The position numbers and the translations under genes were made by a program. Below, one piece after another: positions 46,326 to 56,973 of a stretch of DNA of 64,000 bases. Position 1 is the first letter of the stretch. Each line of letters begins with the position of its first letter. Below the pieces are notes generated by a model, which was not told where the DNA came from, did no database searches, and worked only from the letters and a program-made list of their open reading frames with translations. Origin of the DNA: Rhodopseudomonas sp. BR0M22 (lineage in GTDB: Bacteria; Pseudomonadota; Alphaproteobacteria; Rhizobiales; Xanthobacteraceae); NCBI RefSeq assembly GCF_010907035.1, contig NZ_QUMK01000013.1, positions 19,934 through 83,933 on the forward strand. The letters run 5' to 3'.

Positions 46326-47444
46326 ATGCAGAGAACAAAGCCACCGTTCCGCGCCGACGAGGTCGGCAGCCTATTGCGGCCGCAGAAGATCAAGGAAGCC
46401 CGCGCCAAGTTGGAGAAGGGCGAGATTACCGCCGCCAACCTCCGCGAAGTCGAGGACATGGAGATCGAGAAGGTCGTCCATAAGCAGTCGGCGATCGGGC
46501 TGAAGCTCGCCACCGATGGTGAGTTCCGCCGCTCGTGGTGGCACTTCGACTTCCTGAGCCATCTCACCGGTTGTGAGCTCTACCATCCCGACACCGGCAT
46601 TCAGTTTGCCGGCGTGCAGACCCGCAACGATTCGATCCGCGTCGTCGGCAAGCTCGACTTCCCCGACGACCACCCGATGCTCGATCACTTCCGCTTCCTG
46701 AAGAAGCACGCCGAGATCGCGCACGTGACGCCGAAGATGACAATCCCGTCGCCGGCGGTGCTGCACTTCCGCGGCGGCCGCAAGGCTATCTCCAGCGAGG
46801 TCTATCCGGATCTCGACGGTTTCTTCGAGGACCTTGCCAAGACCTATCGCAAGGCGGTGAAGGCGTTCTACGACGCCGGCTGCCGCTATCTGCAGTTCGA
46901 CGACACCGTGTGGGCCTATCTGTGCTCGCAGGACGAATTGCAGAAGGCGCGCGCCCGCGGCGACGATCCGGACAATCTACAGCAGATCTATGCGCGTGTG
47001 ATCAACTACGCGATCGCCGACCGTCCGTCCGACATGGTGATCACCACCCACGTCTGCCGCGGCAATTTCCGCTCGACCTGGATTTCGTCTGGCGGCTACG
47101 AGCCGGTGGCCGAGACGCTGCTCGCCGGCATCAACTACGACGGCTACTTCCTGGAATACGATTCCGAGCGCGCCGGCGGCTTCGAACCGCTGCGCTTCCT
47201 GCCGAAGGGCAACAAGGTCGTGGTGGTCGGCGTCATCACCTCGAAGTTCGGCGAACTGGAGAGCAAGGATGCGATCAAGCGACGGCTCGAAGAGGCGTCG
47301 AAATTCGTGCCGCTCGAGCAGCTCGCGTTGTCGCCGCAGTGCGGCTTCGCCTCGACCGAAGAGGGCAACATCCTGTCCGAGCAGGAGCAGTGGGACAAGC
47401 TGCGCCTCGCCGTGGAAGTGTCCTGGGACGTCTGGGGGAAGTAA
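46326..47444 (+). CDS. MetE-like cobalamin-independent methyltransferase, single domain
   Basis: A 372-residue protein related to the C-terminal catalytic domain of MetE (methionine synthase II). The zinc site is readable: THVCRGNF (His and Cys), LEYDSERAGGFEPL (Glu) and LSPQCGFAST (Cys). The N-terminal MetE half is missing, as in other short members that act on alternative methyl donors. The ATG at 46326 has GGGGAG upstream; a TTG 15 bases earlier is less likely. It lies 17 bp after livF in the same direction and is probably the last gene of the transporter 3 operon, suggesting that the imported compound is a methyl donor or acceptor. Confidence 0.85.
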   Translation: MQRTKPPFRADEVGSLLRPQKIKEARAKLEKGEITAANLREVEDMEIEKVVHKQSAIGLKLATDGEFRRSWWHFDFLSHLTGCELYHPDTGIQFAGVQTRNDSIRVVGKLDFPDDHPMLDHFRFLKKHAEIAHVTPKMTIPSPAVLHFRGGRKAISSEVYPDLDGFFEDLAKTYRKAVKAFYDAGCRYLQFDDTVWAYLCSQDELQKARARGDDPDNLQQIYARVINYAIADRPSDMVITTHVCRGNFRSTWISSGGYEPVAETLLAGINYDGYFLEYDSERAGGFEPLRFLPKGNKVVVVGVITSKFGELESKDAIKRRLEEASKFVPLEQLALSPQCGFASTEEGNILSEQEQWDKLRLAVEVSWDVWGK

Positions 47445-47473
47445 GCGCTTCGCTCGAGCTTATTGGATCTGCG

Positions 47474-47498
47474 TGATGGCCGGGCTTGTCCCGGCCAT
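47474..47498. repeat. short palindromic repeat
   Basis: GATGGCCGGGC-TT-GTCCCGGCCATT forms a near-perfect hairpin after the MetE-like gene. It is the same family as half of the element at 58395-58497. It may also serve as a transcript end, though no T-run follows. Confidence 0.6.
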
Positions 47499-47518
47499 TT
47501 GCTTTTCGAACGAGCCCC

Positions 47519-47637
47519 GTCATTCCGGGGCGCTCGCGAAGCGAGCGAACCTGGAATCCAGATGTTGTTGTGATGCCGGGTGCGCCATAACGTCGAGATT
47601 CCGGGTTCGCGAGCTGGCGCTCGCGCCCCGGAATGAC
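47519..47637. repeat. intergenic palindromic repeat
   Basis: Outer arms GTCATTCCGGGGCGCTCGCG and CGCTCGCGCCCCGGAATGAC with inner AACCTGGAATCC/GATTCCGGGTTC arms. It lies between the convergent MetE-like gene and livF of transporter 4. Confidence 0.9.
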
Positions 47638-47669
47638 GGAGGAGAGTGCGACGTGCCGATCGCCTGCCT

Positions 47670-48366
47670 TCAATCAAGCCCGAGATACGCCGCCTTCACC
47701 TTCGGATCGGTGAGGAGTTCTGCGGCCGGTCCTGCGTGCACGATGCGGCCGGTTTCGATCACGTAGCCGCGGTCGGCGATTTCCAGCGCAGCGGCGGCGT
47801 TCTGTTCGACCAGCAGGATAGTGATGCCGCTGCTCCGCATCGCCACGACGGCGTCGAGGATCTGGTCGACCAGGATCGGCGAAAGCCCGAGCGAGGGCTC
47901 ATCAAGGAGCAGCAGCTTCGGCTGCCCCATCAGGGCGCGGCCGATCGCGAGCATCTGCTGCTGGCCGCCGGACAGGCCGCTGGCCTGCTGGTCGCGCTTG
48001 TCCTTCAGGATCGGAAACATCGCATAGACGCGCTCGCGGTCGGCCTCGATGCCGTCGTCCTTGCGCAAATAAGCACCGAGCCTGAGATTGTCGGCGACAC
48101 TGAGTGGGCCGAAGATCTGGCGCCCCTCGGGCGACTGGGTGATGCCGAGGCCGACGCGCTTGTGCGGCGCCAGCTTGTCGATGCGTTGGCCGAGAAACCG
48201 GATTTCTCCGCCGGACACAGGCTGCACGCCGGACAGCGCCCGCAGCAGCGTTGTCTTGCCGGCGCCGTTCGAGCCGATCAGCGCGACGACTTCACCGGCA
48301 TGTACTTCGAGGCCGATGCCTTTGAGGACGTCGATCCGGCCGTAGCCGCTGTGCAGATCCTTCACC

Positions 48367-48374
<8 letters not shown>
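47670..48374 (-). CDS. livF: HAAT-family ABC transporter ATPase, LivF type (transporter 4)
   Basis: A 234-residue LivF-type ATPase with Walker A GSNGAGKTTLLRAL, GLGITQSPEGRQIFGPLSVA, signature GLSGGQQQMLAIGRALM and Walker B LLLLDEPSLGLSP. It uses a GTG start that overlaps the livG stop by eight bases. Confidence 0.95.
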
Positions 48375-49145
<771 letters not shown>

Positions 49146-49149
<4 letters not shown>

Positions 49150-50090
49150 GACCGTGCTCTCCTTGCCAGCTTCGCCAGCATCGGAACCATGCCGTCGCGC
49201 ATGAAGATCATCGACACGATGATGATCAGACCGAGCAGAAAATGCTCATAATCCTGAAACACCGTCAGCAGTTGCGGCAGCACCACCAGCACCGCGGCGC
49301 CGACGATGCTGCCGACGATCGAGCCGAGGCCGCCGAGTACCACCATCGTCACCAGCTCGACCGAATGCAGAAAGCCGGCCTGGTCCGGATTGACGAAGCC
49401 GTTCATCATCGCCAGCGCCGAGCCGGCGACCGAGGCGTACACCGCGGCGATCACGAACGCCTGCAGCTTGAAGCGCTCGACATGCACGCCGGCGGTGCGC
49501 GCCGCGACCTCGCTGTCGTGCAGCGCGCGGAACGCGCGGCCGGTCGGGGTGTCGTCGAGATTGAGCGCGAACCAGGTGCCGATCAGCAGTAGCCCGGCCG
49601 TGATCCAGTACCAGGTGGTCGAGCCGGAGACGCGCCAGCCGAACAGGCTGAGCTTAGGCACCGGCATGCCGTCAGGGCCGCCGGTCCAGCCGCTTTCGGT
49701 GGTGATCACCATCGCCACCAGCACGCCGAGTCCGAGCGTGGCGATGGCGAGATAGTGCCCCTTCAGCCGCAGGATCGGCCGGCCGACCAGAAAGGCGAGC
49801 ACGGCGGAGAGCAGGGCGCCGACCAGCACCGCGAGCAGCGCGTTGAGGCCTAAATGCGCCGGCCCGATCGCAACGGCGTAAGCGCCGATACCAAAGAATC
49901 CGGCATGGCCGAGGCTGACCTGGCCGGCCTTGCCCATCAGAATGTTGAGGCCGATCGCCGCCAGCGCCGACACCCAGACCAGCGAGGCGACGCGGAAGTA
50001 ATAGCTGGACGGAAACAGCAGCGGCAGCACCGCCATCATCACAGCGAGCACAATGAGAATGACGGACCTTCGGCCGAGCAGATTCAGCAT
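49146..50090 (-). CDS. livM: HAAT-family permease, LivM type (transporter 4)
   Basis: A 314-residue permease with IGLNILMGKAGQVSLGHAGF and TAGVHVERFKLQAFVIAAVY followed by ASVAGSALAMM, as in LivM. The ATG at 50090 is preferred to a GTG directly before it; either way it starts right after the livH stop. Confidence 0.94.
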
Positions 50091-50093
50091 CAC

Positions 50094-50966
50094 TCAGACC
50101 CGCTCGACTTTACGGCGGCCGACCAGCCCCTGCGGCGCCACGAACAACACGGCGAGGATGACGATGAAGGCGATGGCGTCCTTATAGGTCGACGACACGT
50201 AGCCGGCGCCGAACGATTCCAACAGGCCCAGAAACAGGCCGCCGATCACGGCGCCGAGCGGATTGCCCATGCCGCCGAGCATCGCGGCCGCAAAGCCTTT
50301 CAGCGCCAGCAGCGTGCCGACGTCGTAGCTGGTCAGGGTGATCGGGGTGATCAGGATTCCGGCGATGGCGCCGATCGCGGCCGAGCCGCCGAAGGCGAGC
50401 GCCATCACGGTGGCAACGTTGACGCCGACCAGCCGCGCCGCGAGCCGGTTGGCAGCGGTGGCGACCACCGCCTTGCCGATCAGCGTCCGCTCCATCACGT
50501 AGTACAGCGTCAGCACCACCAGCGCCGCGCCGCCGAGCACCCACAGGCTCTGCGGCTGGATCACCGCGCCGAACAGATGGATCGGCGCGTCGCCGGAGAA
50601 AGCCGGCAGCTTGTGGAACTGCTTGTCGAACACGATCTGCGCCGCTCCGCGCAGCAGGATCGAGGCGCCGATGGTGATGATGATCAGCGACACTGCGGAA
50701 GCGCCGCGGGCCGGCGCGATTGCCAGCCAATACAGCAGCAGCCCGACCACGACCGCGACAATCACCGCAAGTAACGCCGCCAGCGGCAGCGGCACGCCGG
50801 CCGCATAGGCGAACACGGTGACCATGCCGCCGAGCATGACGAATTCGCCCTGCGCGAAATTGACGACGTCGGCAGCGTGATAGACCAGCGTGAATCCGAG
50901 CGCGACCAGCGCATATACCGCGCCGACGGTCAGTCCCGAGATCAGGAATTGCAGAAGTTCGGACAT
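50094..50966 (-). CDS. livH: HAAT-family permease, LivH type (transporter 4)
   Basis: A 290-residue permease with FTLVYHAADVVNFAQGEFVM near the N-terminus and GFAAAMLGGMGNPLGAVIGG near the C-terminus, LivH hallmarks. The ATG at 50966 matches family length; the open frame upstream runs toward a palindromic repeat. It is the first permease gene after the binding-protein gene. Confidence 0.94.
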   Translation of the reverse strand: MSELLQFLISGLTVGAVYALVALGFTLVYHAADVVNFAQGEFVMLGGMVTVFAYAAGVPLPLAALLAVIVAVVVGLLLYWLAIAPARGASAVSLIIITIGASILLRGAAQIVFDKQFHKLPAFSGDAPIHLFGAVIQPQSLWVLGGAALVVLTLYYVMERTLIGKAVVATAANRLAARLVGVNVATVMALAFGGSAAIGAIAGILITPITLTSYDVGTLLALKGFAAAMLGGMGNPLGAVIGGLFLGLLESFGAGYVSSTYKDAIAFIVILAVLFVAPQGLVGRRKVERV

Positions 50967-51022
50967 GGCGCTTGAAGGGCTCTTTCGCAGGCGTTTGATC
51001 TGAGGCGCCATCAATCAGAGAC

Positions 51023-51122
51023 GTCATTCCGGGGCGCCCGCATCGGCGAGCGAACCCGGAATCCAGAAGTTGTTAGGTCGAGATTCCGGGTTCGCGGGCT
51101 GGCGCCCGCGCCCCGGAATGAC
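51023..51122. repeat. intergenic palindromic repeat 3' of binding-protein gene 4
   Basis: Outer arms GTCATTCCGGGGCGCCCGC and GCGCCCGCGCCCCGGAATGA C with inner GAACCCGGAATCC/GATTCCGGGTTC arms. It is the same family as 42839-42932 and 47519-47637, and lies between the binding-protein gene and livH. Confidence 0.9.
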
Positions 51123-51133
51123 TCCCGACTTGC

Positions 51134-52315
51134 TCAGCTACCCGGCTGCACCAGCGTCCAATCGCCATTCTTGACTTCAAGCATCCGGAACGCCGACAGG
51201 TCGAGGCCGAGATGATCGGTCGGCGACATAGTGACGATGCCGCCGGTGCCGACGAAGCCCTTGGTCGTCTCGATCTCGTCGCGCACCTTCTTCGGATCGG
51301 TCGACTTCGCCCGCTTCATCGCATCGATCAGGATGTAGAGGCCGTCGTAAGCGTGGCCGCCGAAGGTCGAGACCGGCTGCTTGGTGGCGTCTTCGTAGGT
51401 CTTCTTGTAGTCGGTCACGACCTTCTTTTGCGGATCGTTGTCCGGCAGTTTGTCGGCGACCAGCAGCGCCGCGGCAGGCAGGCGGACGCCTTCGGCCGCG
51501 GGGCCTGCGAGCTCGATGAAACTCTTCGAGGCGACGCCGTGGCTCTGATAGAGCGGCGTCGACGACATGCCGAGCTGCGCGTAGTTGCGGGTGACGATCG
51601 CAGGCCCCTGGCCGAAGCCGGGATTGACCACCGCCTCGACGCCGGCGGTATTCTTGATCTTGGTGAGCTGAGCCGTCATGTCGCTGTCGCGCGGGCCGTA
51701 GGTTTCCTCGGCCACGATGCTGACGCCGTAGTTCGGCGCGACCTTGAGGCACTGCGCGCGCATCGACGAGCCGAAGCCGTCGGTGCCCGAGATCATCGCC
51801 ACCTTGGTGAATTTGCGTGCCTTAATGTTCTCGAAGATTTTCTCGCACGCCATCTTGTCGGTGTGCGGGGTCTTGAACACGTATTTGCGGACCGGATCGA
51901 TGATTTCGACCGCACCGGCAAACGAGATGAACGGGATCTGGGCTTCTTCGAACACCGGGATCATCGCCATCGTGGTGCCGGTGGTCGAGCCGCCGATCAT
52001 CGCCACCACCTTGTCGTCCTCGACCAGCCGGGTGGCGAAGGTGCGCGCCTTGTTGGCGTCGCCGCCGTCGTCATAGACCACGAGTTCGATCTTCTGGCCG
52101 TCGACGCCGCCCGCCGCGTTGATCTTGTCGACATACATCTTCAGCGTCTTGTCCTCGGGATCGCCGAGAAACGACGCCGGGCCGGTAATCGACAGCACCG
52201 AGCCGAGCTTGATGGTCGAAGCCGCCAAAGCGGCGTGCATCAGCGAGAAGCTGGACAGCGCCAGAGCCGTCGCGCCAACGGCGACGCTGCGCAGGACATG
52301 CGTGTAGTGAGCCAT
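51134..52315 (-). CDS. HAAT-family periplasmic substrate-binding protein (transporter 4)
   Basis: A 393-residue exported binding protein. The signal peptide runs to about residue 31 (SLMHAALA) before ASTIKLGSVLSITGPASFLG. The mature part has MIGGSTTGTTMAMIPVFEEA and MISGTDGFGSSMRAQCLKVA, typical of Leu/Ile/Val-type proteins, with STPLYQSHGVASKSFIE in the second lobe. The ligand is unknown. A GGAGG lies ten bases before the ATG. It is the first gene of transporter 4, with a candidate operator about 125 bp upstream. Confidence 0.93.
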   Translation of the reverse strand: MAHYTHVLRSVAVGATALALSSFSLMHAALAASTIKLGSVLSITGPASFLGDPEDKTLKMYVDKINAAGGVDGQKIELVVYDDGGDANKARTFATRLVEDDKVVAMIGGSTTGTTMAMIPVFEEAQIPFISFAGAVEIIDPVRKYVFKTPHTDKMACEKIFENIKARKFTKVAMISGTDGFGSSMRAQCLKVAPNYGVSIVAEETYGPRDSDMTAQLTKIKNTAGVEAVVNPGFGQGPAIVTRNYAQLGMSSTPLYQSHGVASKSFIELAGPAAEGVRLPAAALLVADKLPDNDPQKKVVTDYKKTYEDATKQPVSTFGGHAYDGLYILIDAMKRAKSTDPKKVRDEIETTKGFVGTGGIVTMSPTDHLGLDLSAFRMLEVKNGDWTLVQPGS

Positions 52316-52440
52316 GAATCCGTTTCCTCCGTTGCAGGCTCGCGCTTCTTCCGAGCGTCTTGGCCTGATCCCATCCCGTTGCTTTATACGACGCCGACCG
52401 CGCCGATCGCACCTTATGCTTTCTGATGATCGTAAAACTT

Positions 52441-52457
52441 AACCGATCGGTCGGTCA
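52441..52457 (-). promoter_or_regulatory. candidate promoter/operator upstream of binding-protein gene 4
   Basis: Read on the minus strand, TTGACC is followed by a 17-base spacer containing GACCGATCGGTT and then TTACGA, a fair -35/-10 pair. The perfect palindrome ACCGATCGGT with an adjoining extra GACC half-site resembles operators bound by TetR-family repressors. No regulator gene is adjacent, so this is pattern inference. Confidence 0.4.
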
Positions 52458-52578
52458 ATAGTGTTGCGCGAAGGCGCGCAACAACCGCCGCTCGCGCGGC
52501 GCGCGGCCGGATCGGGGGGGGCGAGCGGCGTTGTGGTAGGGAACGGCTCTGCGGACTCGGCAGCGTTGATATGCGCGA

Positions 52579-53889
52579 CTACGCGTCGCCGCGGCCGACG
52601 CTGTGATAGCTGAAGCCGTGCTCGGCCATTTCGGCGGGGCGGTAGATGTTGCGCAGGTCGACCACGATCGGCTGCGCCATTGCGTCTTTCAGCCGCGGCA
52701 GGTCGAGCGCGCGGAATTGCACCCACTCGGTGACGATCACCAGAGCGTCCGCGCCCTTGGCGCAGTCGTAGGCGTCTTCGCAATAAGTGATGTCCGGCAG
52801 CTCCGACTTGGCGTGGTCCATGCCGGCGGGATCGAACGCCTTCACCTTGGCGCCCATGTCGAGCAGGCTGGTCACGAGCGGGATCGATGGCGCCTCGCGC
52901 ATGTCGTCGGTGTCCGGCTTGAAGGTGAGGCCGAGCACCGCGACGGTCTTGCCGCGCATGTTGCCGCCAAGCGCCGCCGACACCTTGCGGGCCATTGCGC
53001 GCTTGCGGTTATCGTTGACCGCCATCACCGCCTCGACGATGCGCAGCGGCGCTTCGTAATCGAGGCCGATCTTCACCAAGGCGCGGGTGTCCTTGGGGAA
53101 GCACGAGCCGCCGAAGCCGGGGCCGGCGTGCAGGAACTTGCTGCCGATCCGGTTGTCCATGCCGATGCCGCGGGCGACGTCCTGGACGTCGGCGCCGACC
53201 TTCTCGGCGAGGTCCGCCATTTCGTTGATGAAGGTGATCTTGGTCGCCAGGAACGCGTTCGCTGCGTATTTGATCAGCTCGGCGGTGCGCCGCGCGGTGT
53301 ACATCAGCGGGCCCTGGTTCAGCGACAGCGGGCGGTAGATCTCGCCCATCACCTTGCGGGCGCGCTCGTCGGCTGTGCCGATCACGATGCGGTCGGGGAA
53401 TTTGAAGTCGCGGATCGCCGCACCCTCGCGCAGGAATTCGGGGTTTGAAGCGACCGCCGCGTCGGCGGTGGGATTGGTCTCGCGGATCAGCCGCTCGACC
53501 TCGTCGCCAGTGCCGACCGGGACGGTCGACTTGGTGACGACGACCGTGAAGCCCTTCAGGGCTGCGGCGATTTCCTTTGCGGCGGCATGCACATAGGACA
53601 GGTCCGCGTGGCCGTCGCCGCGCCGCGACGGAGTTCCGACGGCGATGAACACCGCATCCGCTTCGCCCACCGGGGCGGTGAGGTCGGTGGTGAAGTCGAG
53701 CCGTCCGGCCTTGACGTTGGCCGCGACCAGCTCGTCAAGTCCCGGTTCGAAGATGGGAATTTTGCCCCGATGCAGGGCCGCGATCTTGCCGGCATCCTTG
53801 TCGACGCAGGTCACCTGGTGGCCGAAATCGGCAAAACACGCCCCCGATACCAGCCCGACATAACCCGTTCCGATCATCGTGATGCGCAT
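52579..53889 (-). CDS. ugd: UDP-glucose 6-dehydrogenase
   Basis: Oxidises UDP-glucose to UDP-glucuronate with two NAD+, a precursor of acidic polysaccharides. The 436-residue protein has the NAD-binding MRITMIGTGYVGLVSGACFA, FIAVGTPSRRGDG, TKSTVPVGTGDEVE, ASNPEFLREG and the catalytic-cysteine segment GPGFGGSCFPKDTRAL at about residue 260. VAVLGLTFKPDTDDMREAPS comes near the C-terminus. All active-site landmarks are intact. It stands alone in its direction, but UDP-glucuronate could feed the polysaccharide locus. Confidence 0.96.
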   Translation of the reverse strand: MRITMIGTGYVGLVSGACFADFGHQVTCVDKDAGKIAALHRGKIPIFEPGLDELVAANVKAGRLDFTTDLTAPVGEADAVFIAVGTPSRRGDGHADLSYVHAAAKEIAAALKGFTVVVTKSTVPVGTGDEVERLIRETNPTADAAVASNPEFLREGAAIRDFKFPDRIVIGTADERARKVMGEIYRPLSLNQGPLMYTARRTAELIKYAANAFLATKITFINEMADLAEKVGADVQDVARGIGMDNRIGSKFLHAGPGFGGSCFPKDTRALVKIGLDYEAPLRIVEAVMAVNDNRKRAMARKVSAALGGNMRGKTVAVLGLTFKPDTDDMREAPSIPLVTSLLDMGAKVKAFDPAGMDHAKSELPDITYCEDAYDCAKGADALVIVTEWVQFRALDLPRLKDAMAQPIVVDLRNIYRPAEMAEHGFSYHSVGRGDA

Positions 53890-54096
53890 GTCTGAAATCC
53901 GTTCCGTCAGCCGCCCGGATACTCCGGACTCGCGCGCCTCTTAGCAGATCGTTTTCGATTTCCCAATGACAGTTTGGCGGCCCCACATTGAAATTTGTCC
54001 CAAATTATCTGCCGTCTTCGTTCGAACGTTGCGCTTTCAGTAGTGGGAAATGCGTGCTAGGAAGCCGGACCGATCGGAAACTGCCCACCCGCCCGC

Positions 54097-55449
54097 ATGA
54101 ACAACGACCAGCTTCTCAGCCGGATTTCCGACTACTGCCGTCAGGCCGGGATGGCCGAGACGACGTTCGGCCGGCGTGCGGTCAATGACGGCAAGCTGGT
54201 GCATCGACTGCGCGAGGGCAAACGCATCACGCTGGATACGTTGGAGCGGATTGAGGCGTTTGTTGCTGCTGGGCTGGGCGTTGCGCCGCCGCCGCGGGGG
54301 CTGGTGGTGCCGCTGGAGCGGCGGGATCCGCGCAGCAACTTCCGCTTCTTCGAGAACCGGCAGAAATACCTGTTGTTCGTCCATACCTGCGGCGAGAAGC
54401 GGGTGGTGGCGGACCGCGTCGCGCTGGAGCTCGCCAACATCCACCCGCGGCCTCCGGCGCTGCGGGTATTCGATGCCGGCTGCGGTGATGGGACGGTGCT
54501 CGCGCGCGTGCTGCGGGCGATGCACGGGCGGTTTCCGCAGATGCCGTTCTATATCGCCGGCAAGGAACTCAGCCTCGAGGATCTGCGGCTGACGCTGGAG
54601 AAAGTGCCGGACCGGCTGTTCGAGCACCCGGCGTCGGTGTTCGTATTCACCAACATGAAATACGCCGAGGCGCCATGGCTGACGCCGTCCTCGCCGAGCG
54701 CCGCCGCCGGGATGATCTGGCACGAGGTGGCGCTGCGGGGGGCTTCGTCCGGCGAGTTCGAAACCCAGATCGCCGAGCTGGCGCCTTTCCTGCAGGACAA
54801 CTGGCGCGCCAATGTCAGCCCGCGCACCGGGATGCCGGTGTACGAGCGCCCGGTCGCGATCGTGCTGTACCGCGAGGACCACCGCTTCCTGCTCGACGCG
54901 GTGATCCCGCGCGCCGGCCGCACCGAGGCGAATTTCGACCTGATCATCGCCTCGCAGCCCTACCGGGCGAAATCATCCGTCAACTTCCGGGCCAAGCGGA
55001 TCATCGCGCCGCTGGCCCGGGCGCTCCGCGCCGGCGGACGGCTGATCGGAATCCACTCTCATGGTCGCGATCCGGGATTAGAAATCGTCCAGGCGATCTG
55101 GCCGGACGAGAACCCGTTCTCGGTCAGCCGCCACGAATTGTTGCGCGCGGTCAAATACGAGCTGGGCTCGGCTGGTAGAGACCTGAACTTCAACGCCTAT
55201 GCCGATAGTCGCTCGATCTTTCGCTATGATATGGAGGCACTGCCCAATGAGGTCACCGGACCGATCGGCAATTCGACCGCCTTTGCCGCATGGAATGCCG
55301 CGGTGTATGTCGCGCAGATCGAGGACGACCGGCTCACCGAAGTGACCCGGGACGGCCAGTACTTGGAAGCCACCAGAGAAGTTCTGCGCAAGCACAGCGG
55401 TCTCTGGTTCAACGATGAATCCTACGTCATCTCGCGAAGGCGCGACTGA
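54097..55449 (+). CDS. putative SAM-dependent methyltransferase with N-terminal HTH-like region
   Basis: A 450-residue protein. Residues ~20-56 ([20 protein letters not shown] and a following helix) look like a small helix-turn-helix. From residue ~123, [20 protein letters not shown] is methyltransferase motif I, followed by [20 protein letters not shown] (acidic strand 2) and [20 protein letters not shown] at the catalytic-loop position. [19 protein letters not shown] follows. The substrate is unknown. It lies 65 bp upstream of metK in the same direction and may share regulation with SAM supply. Confidence 0.72.
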   Translation: MNNDQLLSRISDYCRQAGMAETTFGRRAVNDGKLVHRLREGKRITLDTLERIEAFVAAGLGVAPPPRGLVVPLERRDPRSNFRFFENRQKYLLFVHTCGEKRVVADRVALELANIHPRPPALRVFDAGCGDGTVLARVLRAMHGRFPQMPFYIAGKELSLEDLRLTLEKVPDRLFEHPASVFVFTNMKYAEAPWLTPSSPSAAAGMIWHEVALRGASSGEFETQIAELAPFLQDNWRANVSPRTGMPVYERPVAIVLYREDHRFLLDAVIPRAGRTEANFDLIIASQPYRAKSSVNFRAKRIIAPLARALRAGGRLIGIHSHGRDPGLEIVQAIWPDENPFSVSRHELLRAVKYELGSAGRDLNFNAYADSRSIFRYDMEALPNEVTGPIGNSTAFAAWNAAVYVAQIEDDRLTEVTRDGQYLEATREVLRKHSGLWFNDESYVISRRRD

Positions 55450-55482
55450 CATCTATCAGGATAGTTATCTTTCACCAAAACA

Positions 55483-55500
55483 CCGCCGAACGTCCGGCGG
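55483..55500 (+). promoter_or_regulatory. leader hairpin before metK
   Basis: CCGCCG-AACGTC-CGGCGG forms a six-pair stem with a six-base loop ending 14 bases before the metK ATG, right next to the AAGGGG ribosome-binding site. It may modulate translation. I could not match it to a known SAM or SAM/SAH riboswitch consensus. Confidence 0.35.
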
Positions 55501-55514
55501 ACAAGGGGTTACTG

Positions 55515-56711
55515 ATGCGCGCGTCTTATATGTTCACCAGTGAGTCGGTGTCGGAAGGGCATCCGGACAAGGTCTGCGACCGGATCTCCGACGAGATCGT
55601 CGATCTGTTCTATCGCGAAGGGCCGAAGGCCGGCATCGATCCGTGGGCGATCCGCGCCGCCTGCGAGACGCTGGCGACCACCAACAAGGTGGTGATCGCC
55701 GGTGAGACCCGCGGCCCGGCCTCGGTTACCAACGAGCAGATCGAACACGTCGTCCGCGAAGCCATCAAGGACATCGGCTACGAGCAGGACGGCTTCCACT
55801 GGAAGACTTGCGACATCGAAATCCTGCTGCATCCGCAGTCGGCCGACATCGCGCAGGGCGTCGACGCGCTGCAGCCCGGCACCAACAAGGAAGAGGGCGC
55901 CGGCGACCAGGGCATCATGTTCGGCTACGCCACCAACGAGACCCCCGACCTGATGCCGGCGCCGATCTTCTACGCCCACAAGATCCTGCGCCTGATCTCG
56001 GAAGCCCGCCACTCCGGCAAGGAGAAGATTCTCGGGCCCGACTCCAAGAGCCAGGTGACGATCCAGTACGAGAACGGCAAGCCGCAATATGTCCGCGAGA
56101 TCGTGGTGTCGCATCAGCATCTGGTCGAGGATCTGACCTCGAACCAGGTTCGCGACTGCGTCGAGCCCTATGTGCGTCAGGCGCTGCCCGACGGCTGGAT
56201 CACCGACAAGACGATCTGGCACATCAACCCGACCGGCAAGTTCTTCATCGGCGGCCCGGACGGCGACTCCGGCCTGACCGGCCGTAAGATCATCGTCGAT
56301 ACTTACGGCGGCGCGGCCCCGCATGGCGGCGGTGCGTTCTCCGGCAAGGATCCGACCAAGGTCGACCGCTCGGCGGCCTATGCGGCGCGCTACCTCGCCA
56401 AGAACGTCGTCGCCGCCGGCCTCGCCGACAAGTGCACCCTGCAGCTCGCCTACGCGATCGGCGTGGCGCGCCCGCTGTCGATCTACATCGACACCCACGG
56501 CACCGGAAAGGTTGCCGAGGACAAGCTCGAGACCATCGTGGCCGAGGTGATGGACCTGACCCCGCGCGGCATCCGCACCCACCTCGACCTCAACAAGCCG
56601 ATCTACGCCCGGACCTCGTCCTACGGCCATTTCGGCCGCACCCCGGACGCCGACGGCGGCTTCTCCTGGGAGAAGACCGATCTTGCCGACGCCATGAAGC
56701 GTGCGGTGTAA
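55515..56711 (+). CDS. metK: S-adenosylmethionine synthetase
   Basis: Makes SAM from methionine and ATP. The 398-residue protein has the family motifs [20 protein letters not shown] at the N-terminus, [17 protein letters not shown], the [13 protein letters not shown] strand, [18 protein letters not shown] and [20 protein letters not shown]. Length and catalytic residues are normal. It is followed by a palindromic repeat and then ahcY, so SAM synthesis and recovery from S-adenosylhomocysteine are side by side. Confidence 0.98.
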   Translation: MRASYMFTSESVSEGHPDKVCDRISDEIVDLFYREGPKAGIDPWAIRAACETLATTNKVVIAGETRGPASVTNEQIEHVVREAIKDIGYEQDGFHWKTCDIEILLHPQSADIAQGVDALQPGTNKEEGAGDQGIMFGYATNETPDLMPAPIFYAHKILRLISEARHSGKEKILGPDSKSQVTIQYENGKPQYVREIVVSHQHLVEDLTSNQVRDCVEPYVRQALPDGWITDKTIWHINPTGKFFIGGPDGDSGLTGRKIIVDTYGGAAPHGGGAFSGKDPTKVDRSAAYAARYLAKNVVAAGLADKCTLQLAYAIGVARPLSIYIDTHGTGKVAEDKLETIVAEVMDLTPRGIRTHLDLNKPIYARTSSYGHFGRTPDADGGFSWEKTDLADAMKRAV

Positions 56712-56741
56712 GTGAGAAAGTAAGCCCAAAGCCGGCGTCTT

Positions 56742-56890
56742 CACCTCTCCCCGCGCGCGGGGAGAGGTCGGCCCGGCGAAGCGCAGCGAAGTCGGGTCGG
56801 GTGAGGGGGCGCTTCAGCGCAGCCGAGCCTCGCGGCCTCGCGGCGACGCCCCCTCACCCCGGCCCTCTCCCCGCAAGAGCGGGGCGAGGG
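56742..56890. repeat. intergenic palindromic repeat between metK and ahcY
   Basis: CACCTCTCCCCGCGCGCGGG GAGAGGTC and CCCTCTCCCCGCAAGAGCGG GGCGAGGG frame GGGTGAGGGGGCGC and GCCCCCTCACCC, the same arrangement as at 37390-37522. It may decouple the two housekeeping genes at the RNA level. Confidence 0.87.
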
Positions 56891-56973
56891 AGACGAGGCA
56901 CACTGCCTCAAACTGCCCGATTCAGTTCGTAGTGCTCAGTTCGACTGACACAGACATCAGGAACCCCATCCGC

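Noticed and set aside
55450..55514. Possible SAM-II or SAM/SAH riboswitch before metK
   Set aside because: Only a simple hairpin is visible. I could not align the conserved core or the pseudoknot with the ribosome-binding site, so it is listed only as a hairpin.
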